Assembly: GCA_018257865.1 (NCBI GenBank)
Contig: JAEUBA010000080.1
Coordinates: 89,334 to 153,333, forward strand
DNA: 64,000 nucleotides
Source of the DNA: Stereocaulon alpinum
Lineage: Eukaryota > Ascomycota > Lecanoromycetes > Lecanorales > Stereocaulaceae
Direction of reading: 5' to 3'
The translations under genes and the position numbers were made by a program. The stretch's first letter is position 1, and each line of letters begins with the position of its first letter. The notes under the pieces were generated by a model. It saw nothing but the letters and a program-made list of their open reading frames with translations. It was not told where the DNA came from and made no database searches. Positions 1 through 12,127 of the stretch are shown piece after piece.

Positions 1-2517
1 CCCAGGAGGAACGAAACCACGTCCATGATTCCCAACGTGCTGTGACCGGTGTGAGTAAAATTGTTCGCTTTGATACCGTGACAGGGTCTACGTCACAAGA
101 AAGCCCAAAGGGCGGGAGGAAACGTGTTGGCGATGAGACAACACTAGGAGGTTTCCTACGGATGGTCTGTTACACGCATCCTCAAAGAAGGCCTAAGCTG
201 CCTATGAGAATCTCTCAGTGAGGTGTTACGTTCGGGATAAAGTCCGCCCCTCACCAAGTAAGAAACAGGTCGAAGTGGCATCCTGACCGGTCCCTTTGAT
301 CATCTGCCTTACCCATAAATAGGCGTGTTTGGTATCTTTTGTGTCACCGTTGCCACCATAAGCATCTTCCGGTTTTAGGCACCTTTAGGCGTCGAAGGCC
401 CGAAAGAGAGCAACATTCGCTAGTCAATTTTAGGCGCTTGGATGACTGTCATCTTGTGGATTGAGTCTTGCTCTGACAAATGCAAAATTGGAACATCTCG
501 GCGCCCTCTTAGAGTCCAGCATGGCTGGAGCGCCTTCCGTATCTCTCAATCCCTACATACATAATCCTCCGCACGTTAGGAATGACGATTAAGACAAGAA
601 GTCAAATGCATGCGAGACCTTCTTAGGTCACACACAGCTTCACTAGTCCCACTTTCTATAACATTAAAGAAGGGGATTGTCGGCTTTATGTAGTCTTCTA
701 CCAAACGATGCTTGCCGCTCCTGTCCGCATGGACTTTGACTTGTCATCCACAGCTTATTTGTGCGAATCGTACAATACCAGTAATAGAAAAATAGGAGAA
801 AGCGCTCAACAGGCCTGTAAGTTGCCTATCTACCACTTGTCGTGGATCACCGGAAAGCCCGAACAGAGGCTTGACATTGGCAATAGATGCTCCGCGATAT
901 ATTCAAAGTTCGCAGAATGCAGCTTCTTATGTCAAAAGCACAGTGTTGCTAATGTAGTTCCTAAGACGAATGTCGTTCATGCTGACATATGCAATTATGA
1001 ACTTGTCAAAAAGACCTCGTCTAGCGTCTTATTGCGTCTTTCCGATGTGCAAGCCCTTCAATATAGAACAATGCACTCGTATCCAGCCAAGACTCCAGCT
1101 ACGTGCAATACTTGCGTAAAACCCGTACACCTCATGTCCTTGACATGACTGAGACTAGGCCTTCGAAAGGATCTATATATGCACCATAGAAGTCACATAC
1201 TAAGGTGACGCGCGAAACGGTTCAGGTAAATTACAAGCCTGTGCGTTGCGTAACTTGGCAAAACTATCTGATCTACAATGGGCCGGCGAAATCGTAAAGA
1301 CTTCCAAGAACACCATACCCTTCTTTCCACCATTTCCCATTCACCAACGTGCTGAGAAAATGTGCATCCCAACCCGGATATGGAGAAGGCGTTCCCCCCA
1401 TCAAATGTCACTATACTCCCTTTAACCCAAAGTTCGCCACCTCCCTCCCGCCTCCAACCAAGTAAGTCTAGCTCAGATTCATGCTGTTCATGGCTTTTCT
1501 CCCCCAAGAATACCCTAGGACTGTACTTCCTCACCTTGTACATCCTCAAGTCGGTACTCGAGGGAAAGCATTCCAGATCCTGGGCAGACAGCGGTGTTCT
1601 ACTGGCTGCTTTTTACCAGGCATCGAAATGCGGAGCGGAGACTGGAATAATCTGTTTATACCTCGGTATCCGCATCTCGTCCATCACGTGGCTCGCTGCC
1701 GTGGAGGTGCCGGGGCCACAGAAGGCAAGGGTGGGTGAAAGCCACGAGAACGCGCAGGGTAAGAAAGTTGTGACCAAGGACAGTAGATGTTGTGACAGTC
1801 GGTAATATGATGGCGAAAGAAACGGTGGTTTGATGTGTGATATGCAACGAAGGGAATAGTGGGCTGATTGTGGGCTCGAAGGTTGGGGAGGGTAGTCATG
1901 AGATGTCTGGCTTTTTCATCATCTGGCATTGGATCACGATTCTTTTGAAGTAGGATATGAGAATACAAGAGTACGGAAGAGACCATGCCGTTCGAATCCT
2001 TGGGAATAGCGGCGTTGTTAATGGAGGGTAACTCTAAGATTAACCCCCCATTGTAGAGAGATAATTTGAATTCGCTAGAGTCCAGCACAGATGGGATTCG
2101 GCTATTCTGTATATCGTACTAAGTAACTTGCCACTGTGACACGAGAGCTTTTATATAATGGAATAGCCGCGATCAACATAGTCGGGGTGGCTAAAGCATT
2201 CATTGGACCCCGAGACAAGATGCGACGTATATGTGGCCGGACACGCCAGGATTGAACCTGAGATTCATGGCCAACCTTTGATATCCAATACATGCCGTCT
2301 ACCATAGGAAGCAAACACGCTGTTTGAATTCTCTCAAAGTTGGAGTGTGACCCATTGAGACAGAGATGTAATACTTCCCAGTAAGGTCAGCGTTGACTTC
2401 AGCGGCCTTCATGAGGATAGCTGCATCCTTCTACCTCATTCTAATATGCTGTAGTAATGCCTCCTCTTCACACAAAGCGCCCATTGCCGAGGAGAACGGT
2501 CGACGTATCAGCTCTTT
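1..2517. other. Left flank with no supported gene
   Basis: Base composition is ordinary for the gene-bearing part. An uninterrupted ATG-started frame at 708-1148 (+, 146 codons) and overlapping frames at 1193-2088 on both strands resemble no family I know. They have no convincing splice partners and overlap each other head-on. I see no tRNA, no repeat and no RIP signature here. Confidence 0.5.
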
Positions 2518-5500
2518 TCAGGGAGTGTTATTCTCCGTTGATACAGCCTCTGCTAATATATCCTGGCATGGATCAGGATCAGCATCGACGGAAACATCAA
2601 TTGAACCATCAAGTGGCGTCGTAGTAGATTCAACGTGATGCGAGGGGAGGGCGGCTCGAACAGTGCTTGCTTGAGGTTTATGTGCAAGCAGCAGCGACTT
2701 TGTGGAGTTTTGATTATTTTTAATAGCGATTTGCAGGGCGGTCTCATGGTCGTTGTTTTGTAGATCAATGTCAGCTCCATTGGCAAGTATCAGCTTGACA
2801 ATATTGACATGGCCTTCAGACGACGCGAGGTGCAATGGGGAGAAACCTTCCATGTCTTGGACGTTGACATTGGCTCCACAAGCGACTAATATCTGGGCCA
2901 TACTTTGATAGCCACGGCTTGCTGCAATTTGTAGCGCAGTCCTACTCTTCTCGGTCACTTGGTCGACGTCAGCTCCTCTGTCAATCAATAGCCGTGCCAC
3001 GTCTTCATGGTTAATACATGATGATGCCAAACAGAGTGCACTCGAGCCCGAATCGTCTCGAGCATTTACGTCTGCTCCACTGGCAAGCAGTAACCGTACC
3101 ACCTTCTTGTGACCACCCGATAACGCCTTCATCAAGGCCGTCCGACCGAGCTCATCCCGGGTATTAGGATTAGCGCCATGCGCAAGCAAGAACCGCACCA
3201 CTTTATCGTGACCGGCGAATGAGGCTGCCCCAAGAGCACTGCCATATTTCCCACCAGGAGCATTTACGTCAGTTCCGTTGGCAAGAAGTAGCTTTAACAC
3301 TTTTATCTTGTTACACCATGAGGCTGCTTGCAATGCATTGCCATACTTCCCACCTTGAGCGTGCACATCGGTACCGTGTCGGAGCAGCAATTTAATGATC
3401 TTGAACTCGCGACCAATGATGGCTTGTTGTAAGGCGTTGCCATACCCTTCGCCGCAGTCAGCATTGACGTGCGCTCCTTTTTCAAGTAACAGTTCGACGC
3501 ACGTCTTGCTTGCATTCCTGACAGCAATCCACAAAACGGACATCGTGCCAGGTAGTTTAACATTGACGTCGGCCCCTTCGCTGATAAGTAGACCAAGGAC
3601 TTGCAGCATGCCTTGGTCCTGGTGCTCTCTATACATGACCGCCCCGCGCAATGGTGTTATCCCACTACTAGAGAAAGCATTGACATCCGCACCTGCTTCT
3701 AGCAAGTGGCGAGTCATGAGCTCGTTGTGATGGAAGGCTGCATAATGTAAGGGTGCAAATTCTGTGTCATCTCGAGCGTTTGCCATTGCTCCCGCCGCTA
3801 GTAGCATGTCCACAAGGTCCGTACGACCAAATCTTGCAGCGGAGACTATTAACTCCGCGTGAGAGCCTCCTCTTACCAGTTCTGCAAGCTCGTTGCAAGT
3901 CTGCAAACACCGAATAGCCTTCTCAAGGACATGACTAGCGTTGCCCAATAGGCCTAGTTTTTGGGAACCACGGTAGAGTTGCTCGTACCACATCCCTGCT
4001 TTACCAAACATCTCGGATCTTTCGTAAAAACGAGCGAGTTCGGACTTGGCTTGTAAGGTGTCGCGATCAGAAGGACCAAATGCTGCTTCGCTCTCTTCAA
4101 CGACTTGTGATAACCTCCACTCTTCGTCAGACACTCCAATTGTGAAGGACTCTGGCGTTAGGTTGGTATCTTCGTCACCGGGTGCTTGAGTAGCGGGAGA
4201 TGACTTTGGCAATGTGCTAGCTGCCACGGCGTGACGCTCGGAGTGGGCATAGTGATTTATCCTCTCACGCACGTCGCGCAACTGGCCTGCAGCCCAAATG
4301 CTGAGATCATCTAGTTCGCCAACGATCTCTTTGCTCGTTCGATACAAGGCCTCGAGAGCTTCAGCAGCGCCTTCTAACTTTCCTTGCTTCCACAATGTTA
4401 GCCCCAGGCTTTTGAGTAGCAGTAGTGAGCGCCTGTCACGTGGCCAGGATGGTCCCTGCACCACTGTCTCATACTGTATCGCCGCAGTGAGCATCGCTTC
4501 TGCTTCGCGAAGATAGGTCTCGTCAAGATACAATCGAGCGAAGCGCGCGGTCACAGAGCCATACTGGTGACACAACCTCCCATCTGGAGCCTCAAGTATT
4601 CCTGGTGCGATACGAGATCGTATTGAATACTCAAAATGTTTGACAAAAGGCAAGTGTGTTAGACGAAGTCGTTTGTCCGTACCGTCCTCCAGTAGGCGTT
4701 GACTTAAAGCAAACGCAGCAAGCAAAATCCAGTCTTCCCTTTCAGCTTGCTGGAGTGTTTCTAAACGCCACCGGCATAGCGAATTGTGGAGGGAGAAGCT
4801 CGAGACGGTGCCATCAATGCCCCGTCTCGTCTTTAAAAGGCATAAGGATTCCAATCGATTGAATGTGAATCGGAATCTGAATTGATCCTGTACAAAGGTC
4901 CCCAGCCATTTCGACTCTGTTGTAATGGAATCCGTTTCGTTGGGAGACTGCGGCGATCTGGTGGAATGATTTAGCCCAGAGCCATTCTCAAGTGCTGTGT
5001 AATGAGCCAGCATCTCAATTGGAACTGTGCGAGGGCCGAAACAACAACAAAGATTCAAGAGACGGTTCGCGTCCTCGTCCCCGCCTAACCTTGAGACGAC
5101 CATTCCCAGAGTACTTGAAATCGACATGTTTTTGTCATAGAACCAAGCGCTCCTCTCCGGTTTGTGCGCCATCAACTCGTGACAGTGGGACTCGTATAAT
5201 CCAAGGAATTCATGAATAGGGATGCCCTCACGCAACACAGCTCTAGCTTGTTCAACGGCCAGGGGAACACCATCCAATGCTCGAACGATTTGTTTTGCAA
5301 GTTCAATAGCTACAAATGAGGTTCAGCACAGACTAGGAGATGTAGTCGGACATACTCACCGTCTGCAGACTGCTCTAGATGAGATGATCGATATAGTAAC
5401 ATCGCGCAGCCAGCGTCTTCATCAACGCTGTCAAGCTCGAGGCTCTGAAAATCTAGATGCTTGGCTGTTCGATGGAGTGTAGTTGTGACAATGACTGTCC

Positions 5501-7341
5501 CCTGTTTGCACTGAGGTACCAGGCGTCGACAATCAAAGTCCTCCAGATCGTCAATACTATCAATTACAAGAAGCCATCTGCCAGCTTCTGAACTGGTTGA
5601 CAGCCAACGATGAACTAGAGATATGTCCTTCTCGCCCCATGTAGGCGCGGACGTCGAAGGATCCCTAGAGTTAATCTCAAACGCGATGTTAGAGTAGGAT
5701 TCCACAGCTCGCTGGAAATTTGCTGCGTTGACCCAAAGGATGGCAGGGTAGGTTTGTTTATGGAGTTTTAGATACTGCAGTGCCAAGCGAGTCTTTCCAA
5801 AACCGCCTAGGCCCCATATGACCGCAGACTTTTGCCCAGAGCCATCGGTATGAAGAATTTTAGTAAGCCGATCGAGTTCGGAAACACGTCCAAAGAAAGC
5901 TTCACTCGATAAGGGAAGTTCGCTAAGTAATGATGATTTATCCACAGTGCGGAGCGCATGGGCTACAGAGCATGAGAAAAGACTTTTTGTACATGGATGT
6001 TGACTACCTACTTTCCAGAAGAGCATTGGCGCACTTCTCAACATCATATTTGTGACAATCGAGGTAGTATCTTGTTGCACCTGTAAGGACGTCAAAATCC
6101 TTCCACTCTTCCAACTTCATTTTCTGCAGCCCCTGATCTACATTCAGTCTAACGTAGGTCAGATCCTGGCTTTGCTGATGGTGCACTTCGTTTGCGAATT
6201 CATCCGCAATCCTTTCAGTGTTCGTGGCAATAGAAGCCAAGCTTTTGAGGATCTGTATGGCTGTGTCTCCTACTGCTTTGAGTGGCGGAACGCCGGTTCC
6301 AATACTGACAACACAACTGATCTTACGTTTCGACTTACCCCAGACGTGGCTTGCTTCATCAAAGACAGCACGTACGGGATTGTTGTAGTTCACGCCTCCA
6401 TCAATGTAGTTCGCTGGCGGTTCGCCGAATCGGATCGAGGGGAAGTAAAACGGAGCAGCCGATGTCGCCCGAGCAGCTTGCCAGATGGTGCAACCAGTCC
6501 CAGGTTCCCACGAGCTGCGATAATTTCTAAGTCGAGAAGGTGTGCTAGTGTCTTTGTTGGTAACACAGACGAAACTGAACAAGAGCAAAGTGTCAGTACT
6601 TTCTCCATATACGAGTTGTTGAAGCGTGTAAAGAATACGGCCATCATACGTTTGGCACGCAGCCGGAACTTGTTCTGCTATATCTGCCTCGAACAATAGA
6701 GCTTCTTCCTGGCCAAGCTGATCAGCGACCATGGCCTTGACAACAGTCTCCAGGTTTGCTGCATCAAATCTTGTAGACCCTTTCATCCCTTTGAAGAGTT
6801 TGCTGACTGTGCTGCCCGCAATGAAGCCTTCCTGGGGGAAAATCTTAGGCGCCATGTCCAGATATGTCGATATACATGTATTGATGTCCATTCTCAGCAC
6901 TCCAAGCATGATAGCAATGAGCCTAATTGAAGTCAAAGTCAGTAATTTTACTGGAAAACGCAGGCCCGACCGTTCAAATGGGTGAAATTTGAAGCAGTCT
7001 CCCTTCACATATCTTCCATACGGAGGTGATTGGGTTGGCTGGAGCGAGAGATTCGACACAAAGTACTTTTGCAGATGCAAGTCGAATGGAACTTACCCGC
7101 CGGTAGAAGCTCCACCAATCATGTCAAAATAGTCGCAAGGAAGTAAAGGCCGTACGACATCTGAATCGACTTTTCCATCCAGAACGTACATGATCCTTTG
7201 CAGTATCAGAAGCGATGAAAGCCCTCGAACACCTCCACCGTCTGTGGACCGAACGTATAAGCAACGGACCAACACAAGAGGGTTCAGCGACAAGTTACCT
7301 AGAGATAGAAGACGCAACCCCTTGTTCGACTCTTCGTCCAT
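2518..7341 (-). CDS. Patatin / NB-ARC / ankyrin-repeat NLR-like protein
   Basis: Six exons (7299-7341, 7097-7241, 6650-6922, 6012-6574, 5360-5962, 2518-5309) give 1472 aa. Splicing joins the split motif LLSL/DGGGVRG and then GASTGG/LIAIMLG, the oxyanion loop and nucleophile elbow of patatin-like phospholipases. The partner Asp lies in an IDGG motif near residue 212, so the catalytic dyad looks intact. An NB-ARC/NTPase domain follows (about 362-600) with P-loop GLGGFGKT, Walker-B-like WLLVIDSIDD and a GTVIVTTT motif. A helical, probably TPR-like part lies around 800-890, then about twelve ankyrin repeats (about 1026-1420). This is the architecture of fungal NOD-like receptors: sensor repeats, oligomerising NTPase, and a lipase effector tied to heterokaryon incompatibility or cell death. 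The start is the ATG at 7341; an in-frame GTG 45 nt upstream was not used. No stop or frameshift is needed. The ligand is unknown. Confidence 0.88.
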
Positions 7342-8488
7342 GGCTGCGAGTCTGATTGTCTTGGTAACGTCTGACGGCACTGCCACCTATATGTGTACGG
7401 ACAAGACGGCGTAGGCACTCCGGATAGCTGCAAAGGGGCTAGAGTCCACGGCTGTAGTGGTCTATGTGTCCTCGTTGCGTGTCTATAGTTGTTCTTGCGC
7501 TGCCTTGAAGGTGGTTTGAGACTCAGGTACCGGGCTCCAGATGCGTGTAGCGGGGCTTTGTCAAAGGCCAACAATTATCTCGGCAGCCTGATACGGGGCA
7601 ACACTCCTCCGAAGGTAGCAATGGTGAGAATTCCAGTCCACAGAGCGTGTAGTATTATCACAGACCTCCACGGGTAGCAGGTCTTTGGAATCTTGGTGTA
7701 GTATTACTAGACCAGGCTGCTGATTGTGTAGGGCCTAGAGAGAGTCTTTTATCGTTGTGATATCGTCACTAAGAACGGATATATATCTATAGTGAGACTG
7801 AAGGCACGTATATCATCAGTTTTAGGGAGGCTGTTCGTGGATTCGTAAAGCGTATTCGTCTGGTGTCGAATCTTCGATTAACGCTTGGGCAGCGTATCTA
7901 CTCCGTAGCAGTTGCAGTCAGAAGGAAGGGAATTGAGATACATGCACACTCTGGAGTATATATGTAGAAAGCGAATACACGTTCGAGAGAAGTGATGACA
8001 ATACAATCGCAGTGTGATTGACGTTGATAAAAGATCAAGAAGGGAGCTCTCAATTATCGTCTTGGCAATGTTATCGCGAAGGGTTCACCACTCAACCGTC
8101 GACACTGGCCAATCGTCTACTTCGAGGGCTGAAGGCTGGACACCTTCAGACAGAGCCTTGGAACTAATCCTTTGAGTTTGAGGACGTTTAGTTCCGGCGA
8201 CTAAATCCATCGCCTAAGTGACCAGCTCCAGGACCCTCTCCAAAGGCTGATTAGCTGAAGCGCTAGACCTGTGAGTGGGGTTCTCGGCCGGTCTGTAGAA
8301 GCGCAGATTGCAATTGTAACTGCCACATCCACTGCAATTGCCACAGTCTTAATAGTGGATATAATGCTACCAAGTCTATAGGTTCCCGTCAGAAAGGTTA
8401 TGGATTGTACGACCATGTGAAACAACCCTCCAATCGCACAAGTCCAACAAGCTCATACTAAGAGGTGATGAGTCCCTTCGAGTCCATG
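7342..8488. other. Intergenic, between CFEM gene and NLR gene
   Basis: About 1.1 kb lies between the 3' end of the CFEM gene and the start of the NLR gene, both on the minus strand. It should hold the NLR promoter and the CFEM 3' UTR. Short frames here (for example the minus frame at 8201-8425) overlap nothing recognisable. No RNA gene or repeat is seen. Confidence 0.5.
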
Positions 8489-9496
8489 TCACAAAGCCAA
8501 CAATAAAGCCATCACAGCTCCCGCAATACTTGAAGGAATCCAGAGTCCCACAGGTGCCGATGTGTAGGGTGCACCACCAGTGAATGGCAGAACCGAAGAG
8601 TTCGAAGAGTTCAAGGGGTTTCCAACACCGCCAAGCGATACGCAAAGAGCATCAGACAGGTCGACGACAACTAGAGTCCAGATGTGTCAGCTGGAGGACA
8701 TCTCTCATTACCAATGATTGCTTAGTTACCCTGCATGTCTGGTGGACTACAAAAAGACTGGTAGCAGGACCACATGACTGAAGCATAGGTTGGCGACTTG
8801 CAGATACATGATTTGTTCGAGTAGCTGCCACAGCCAGAGAAGTCGTGTGACTTGGCGCAAGATTGCTGTGCTTGGTCAGCAACTAGATCTTACATATCAA
8901 GCGACGAAGAACTCACGGCGCATGGAGGATAATTAAGAGGTTCAGTGGGGTCTTCGCCCTTGGTGAAATAGCTCGCAGCTGAAGTAGCAGCCGCTACTGC
9001 TGTTGCGACTTGCGAGCTCAGGGTTGCATTGTTGCTATATGTAGGCGCGCAGAGCTGTTGTTCGATTGCTGCGGCGGCTGGTGAAGAATTCGATCAGCTA
9101 TCTGTCTTTTTGTCGGGAATGCAGCATGGTTTTTCTGCTGTGTAGATGCGAAGAGCCTCACCCTTCGTATCAGCCCCATTGCAACTCGACTCCTCACACG
9201 CAGCGAGCTTGCCACGATAGTCCGTGCTACAGGCGCACTGAATGTTGAAGACGTCACACTTGGTAGTCGGGAGCGTTTCGTTGGCACAGATTTGCTGTGT
9301 CAATGAATCAGCTCAGCTACCTCATGAGTTATACTATCATACTCACGGCGCAGGGGGGATACGTCTGAATGCTGGAGGTACTGCCGCTTGCGGTGGGAGC
9401 AGGAACTGCTGGAAGGGTCGTCTGAGATGCTGCTTGAGGCATGCCTGCCACGGTAGCAGCGAGGATGGCAACGAACGACAACATAGCGAGATGCAT
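8489..9496 (-). CDS. Tandem CFEM-domain, probably GPI-anchored surface protein
   Basis: Five small exons (9347-9496, 9162-9294, 8917-9077, 8730-8865, 8489-8670) with four introns of 51-84 nt, all with GT-AG borders and matching phases, give 253 aa. The N terminus MHLAMLSFVAILAATVAG is a signal peptide. Two CFEM domains follow, each opening with YPPCAQxC and carrying eight cysteines: the first about residues 47-110, the second about 145-205. The C terminus has a Ser/Asn-rich spacer, a small-residue stretch and a hydrophobic tail ending in MALLLAL, which fits GPI attachment. CFEM proteins of fungi act at the wall or plasma membrane in haem/iron uptake, adhesion or virulence. In the second domain no Asp sits before the C-x-C pair, where the haem-ligand Asp of haemophore-type CFEMs is expected, so haem binding there is doubtful. 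No single open frame shows this gene; it appears only after splicing. Confidence 0.85.
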
Positions 9497-10279
9497 GACG
9501 GTCTCAAATATGACAGAGGAATGATACTGCGCGGAACCGTCTTGACGAAGTATTGCATGAAGTGGAAGACAGCAGAAGAAGAGGACTCAATCAAAGCTTC
9601 AAGCTTGAGTATCAGCGCATGGTCTTTGTGGGCGTCCCAATTTTGCCGTTCTGGGAACATTGGCGCTAAAAGCTCTTTTCCAGTCTTTGTTCCGTGTCCT
9701 CGATCATGGTGAAGTGGTAATTAACGTTGCGGCTGGCGGCACCGTGGCAGAAAGAAATGCATTTAGGTAGCGGAAACGGCGTATCCAGTGGCGCCGGTGA
9801 ACGTGGCTAGGCTCCAGGCTTTGTGAAATGGATATAGATGATGTTGCTGATACTGCAAATTTAGTATTGAGTGGGGAGAGCGGGCGCAGCCGGTCCTTGT
9901 CACAGCGGAGAACAAAGGGATGGGAGAGGTTTTGCACAATCTTGGGAGCCCGCACACCAAGAACACAGCTCACCTATTATCAACGCAATCAACTTCGGTA
10001 GATGATATATGGAGAACGACGAAAAGGGTATCCGAACGATGAACAATGCAGATGACCTCTGGCCATAGAGAGGAAACTAGGCTCGGCCGCCAATCATGGT
10101 CTTGCGAAATTCGGCATAGTCTGCCGCGGTAGCACTAGAAAGAGGGGTCCAAGGATGAAGGGCGTACTTCTAGATCATGATTCGAAGAAGTAGAATCAAC
10201 GCAAAAGTGCTATGCCGCCTTTATGTACAAGCCTCATCATCATCTCTTCGCGTTCAGATCAACCGTCATTCGCAAAGCC
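9497..10279. other. Intergenic, upstream of the CFEM gene
   Basis: About 780 bp between the CFEM start and the transporter stop, both genes on the minus strand. It contains the CFEM promoter and transporter 3' UTR. No frame here looks like a gene, and no TATA box is obvious close to the CFEM start. Confidence 0.45.
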
Positions 10280-12127
10280 TCAATGCTTCTCATTATCACG
10301 ATTCATCTCGTGCTGAATGACAGCGGCCTTGATATCCTCGGTAGGAGCCGAGATGCTAACACCCTTATTCGTAAGACCCATCTCTTGTGCAAAGGTACTA
10401 TGTGGGACCCAGCTGGCGCTGTGACGAGCATTGGTTTCTTCCATCATCTTGTCTACTTGTTCCAAGGTCAGACCCTTGGTCTCCGGCACGAAGAAGTAGG
10501 CGAAGGCGAGGGAGAGGCAGCAGAGGGAGCCCCAGAGAAAGAAGACTTTGGCACCGAGGTTGGCGTCGCCTTTGCCCGTGCCGACAAGGTAGGGGGTGAT
10601 GACGGCAATGATCTAAGAAAGTCATTAGCGTCGATCAGCGTGGTGGAAAGGATAGACTTACGCAGTTCCAGAACCAATTGGATGACGTGGATATGCCGAC
10701 ACCACGGGAGCGGATAGGTAGTGGGAAGATCTCGCCAATGACAACCCACGCGCACGGTCCCCAGGTGGCTGCAAAGAACGAGATGTTGAAGCAAATGAAA
10801 GCAATCATAGCGCTTACAGCGGCTTTATTGTGTTGGCTCTCTCTACCAGCCGTAACACCGATGATGCCGACAATGTACTGCATGACTATCATGCCCGTAC
10901 CGCCAATGATGAGGATCTTGCGACGGCCAAAGCGCTCGACTGTCCAAAAGGAAATGGGCGTGGAGAGCACGTTGACAAGCGTGGTAATGAGGCTTATGAG
11001 GAAGGGATTGCTGATAGTCCCGAGGGAGGTAAAGAAGACTGTGCCGAAGTAGAAGATGAAGTTGATACCGGTAAGCTGTTGCATCATTTGCATAAGGATA
11101 CCTGAAGCGCATATGTGAGCTATGGAAAATGTGGATAAGGGTATCAAGAATTGACTCACCAACAGTGGTACGACGGCTATTGCTTGAACCCTTGAAGATT
11201 GAACCACGGAAGCAATTGGCCCAGCTGCCGATCCATGAAGTCTGAGGAATCACTTGCATCTCGTACTCATGATTGGCGATAATTTCGGCCAATTCATCCT
11301 GGATGTATTCTGAGTCAATGGCTTGACCGCGAACACTGGCAAGCGCTTTGGCGGCTTTCTCGAGCTTGCCCTTCTTGACAAAGTAGCGAGGCGATTCGGG
11401 AAGTAGGAAGAGCCCAACGGCCAAGATAATGGCCCACAAGAATTGTACGGCAATTGGGATACGGTAAGAGCCGGTATTGTCGCGCTTTTGAGTGGCGTAG
11501 ACCACGCAGTTGGCCAGCAAGATACCAATGGTAATACAGAATTGATATCCAGCCACGACTGCACCACGGACCTTCTTGGGCGCAATTTCCTAAGCAGATC
11601 AGTGAATGTTGTCCTTGACGGTGTCGAAAGGAGCCACTTGAACATACCGACATGTACAGAATGACAATAGCTGAGATGAAGCCAACTCCAAGTCCAGCGA
11701 TGAGACGCCCGGCAACCATGACACCGAGACCTGTAGAGGCAGTCTCAAGAATACATCCGACTGTGAAGATACCACAGCCGGTGATAATCGTGGTTCTACG
11801 ACCCATCTGATCGGCAAGATCGCCAGCGATCAGAGCACCGAAGAAGGTACCGCAGGACAAGATGGACGTGGTCAAAGACTGATCGCTAGCTGGTAGATGG
11901 AAAGCTGTTACAGCGGCCTTGTCGTTAGGGTCAGGATATGGAAGACCAGTGTATTGTCGAATGAAGTAAGGCATGGCTAACACGCCACTCATCCAGCCGG
12001 TGTCATAACCAAAGAAGATACCACCAAAAGCAGCGAAGGCGCAAATGAAGTAAGCTTTGAGGGTGACGGGGGCTTCGACACGAGACACCTCGGTGGTCCC
12101 TGTAATGACAACTCCTCCGCCAGGCAT
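10280..12127 (-). CDS. MFS sugar (hexose) transporter
   Basis: Four exons (11648-12127, 11160-11589, 10662-11101, 10280-10612) with introns of 49-58 nt give 560 aa, the usual length for this family. Sugar-porter signatures appear in order: the first-helix FFGYDTGWMSGVL, the loop motif GRRTT, PESPRYFVKKGK after helix 6, GINFIFYFG in helix 7, GRRKIL in the second-half loop and PETKGLTLEQVD after helix 12. Twelve membrane helices are expected, in the plasma membrane, with proton-coupled or facilitated hexose uptake as the usual role. The long hydrophilic C-terminal tail after PETKG is cytosolic. It resembles high-affinity glucose transporters of filamentous fungi most, but the exact substrate cannot be read from sequence. 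The start ATG precedes a short polar N terminus typical of the family. Confidence 0.92.

Noticed and set aside
708..1148. 146-codon ATG-started frame on the plus strand
   Set aside because: No family resemblance, no signal peptide, no introns or neighbours that support it; such frames arise by chance at this composition.
6052..6699. 215-codon plus-strand frame
   Set aside because: It lies antisense to the patatin exons of the NLR gene and has no features of its own.
10678..11105. Plus-strand frames opposite the sugar transporter
   Set aside because: They mirror codons of conserved membrane helices; the transporter exons explain the open frame.
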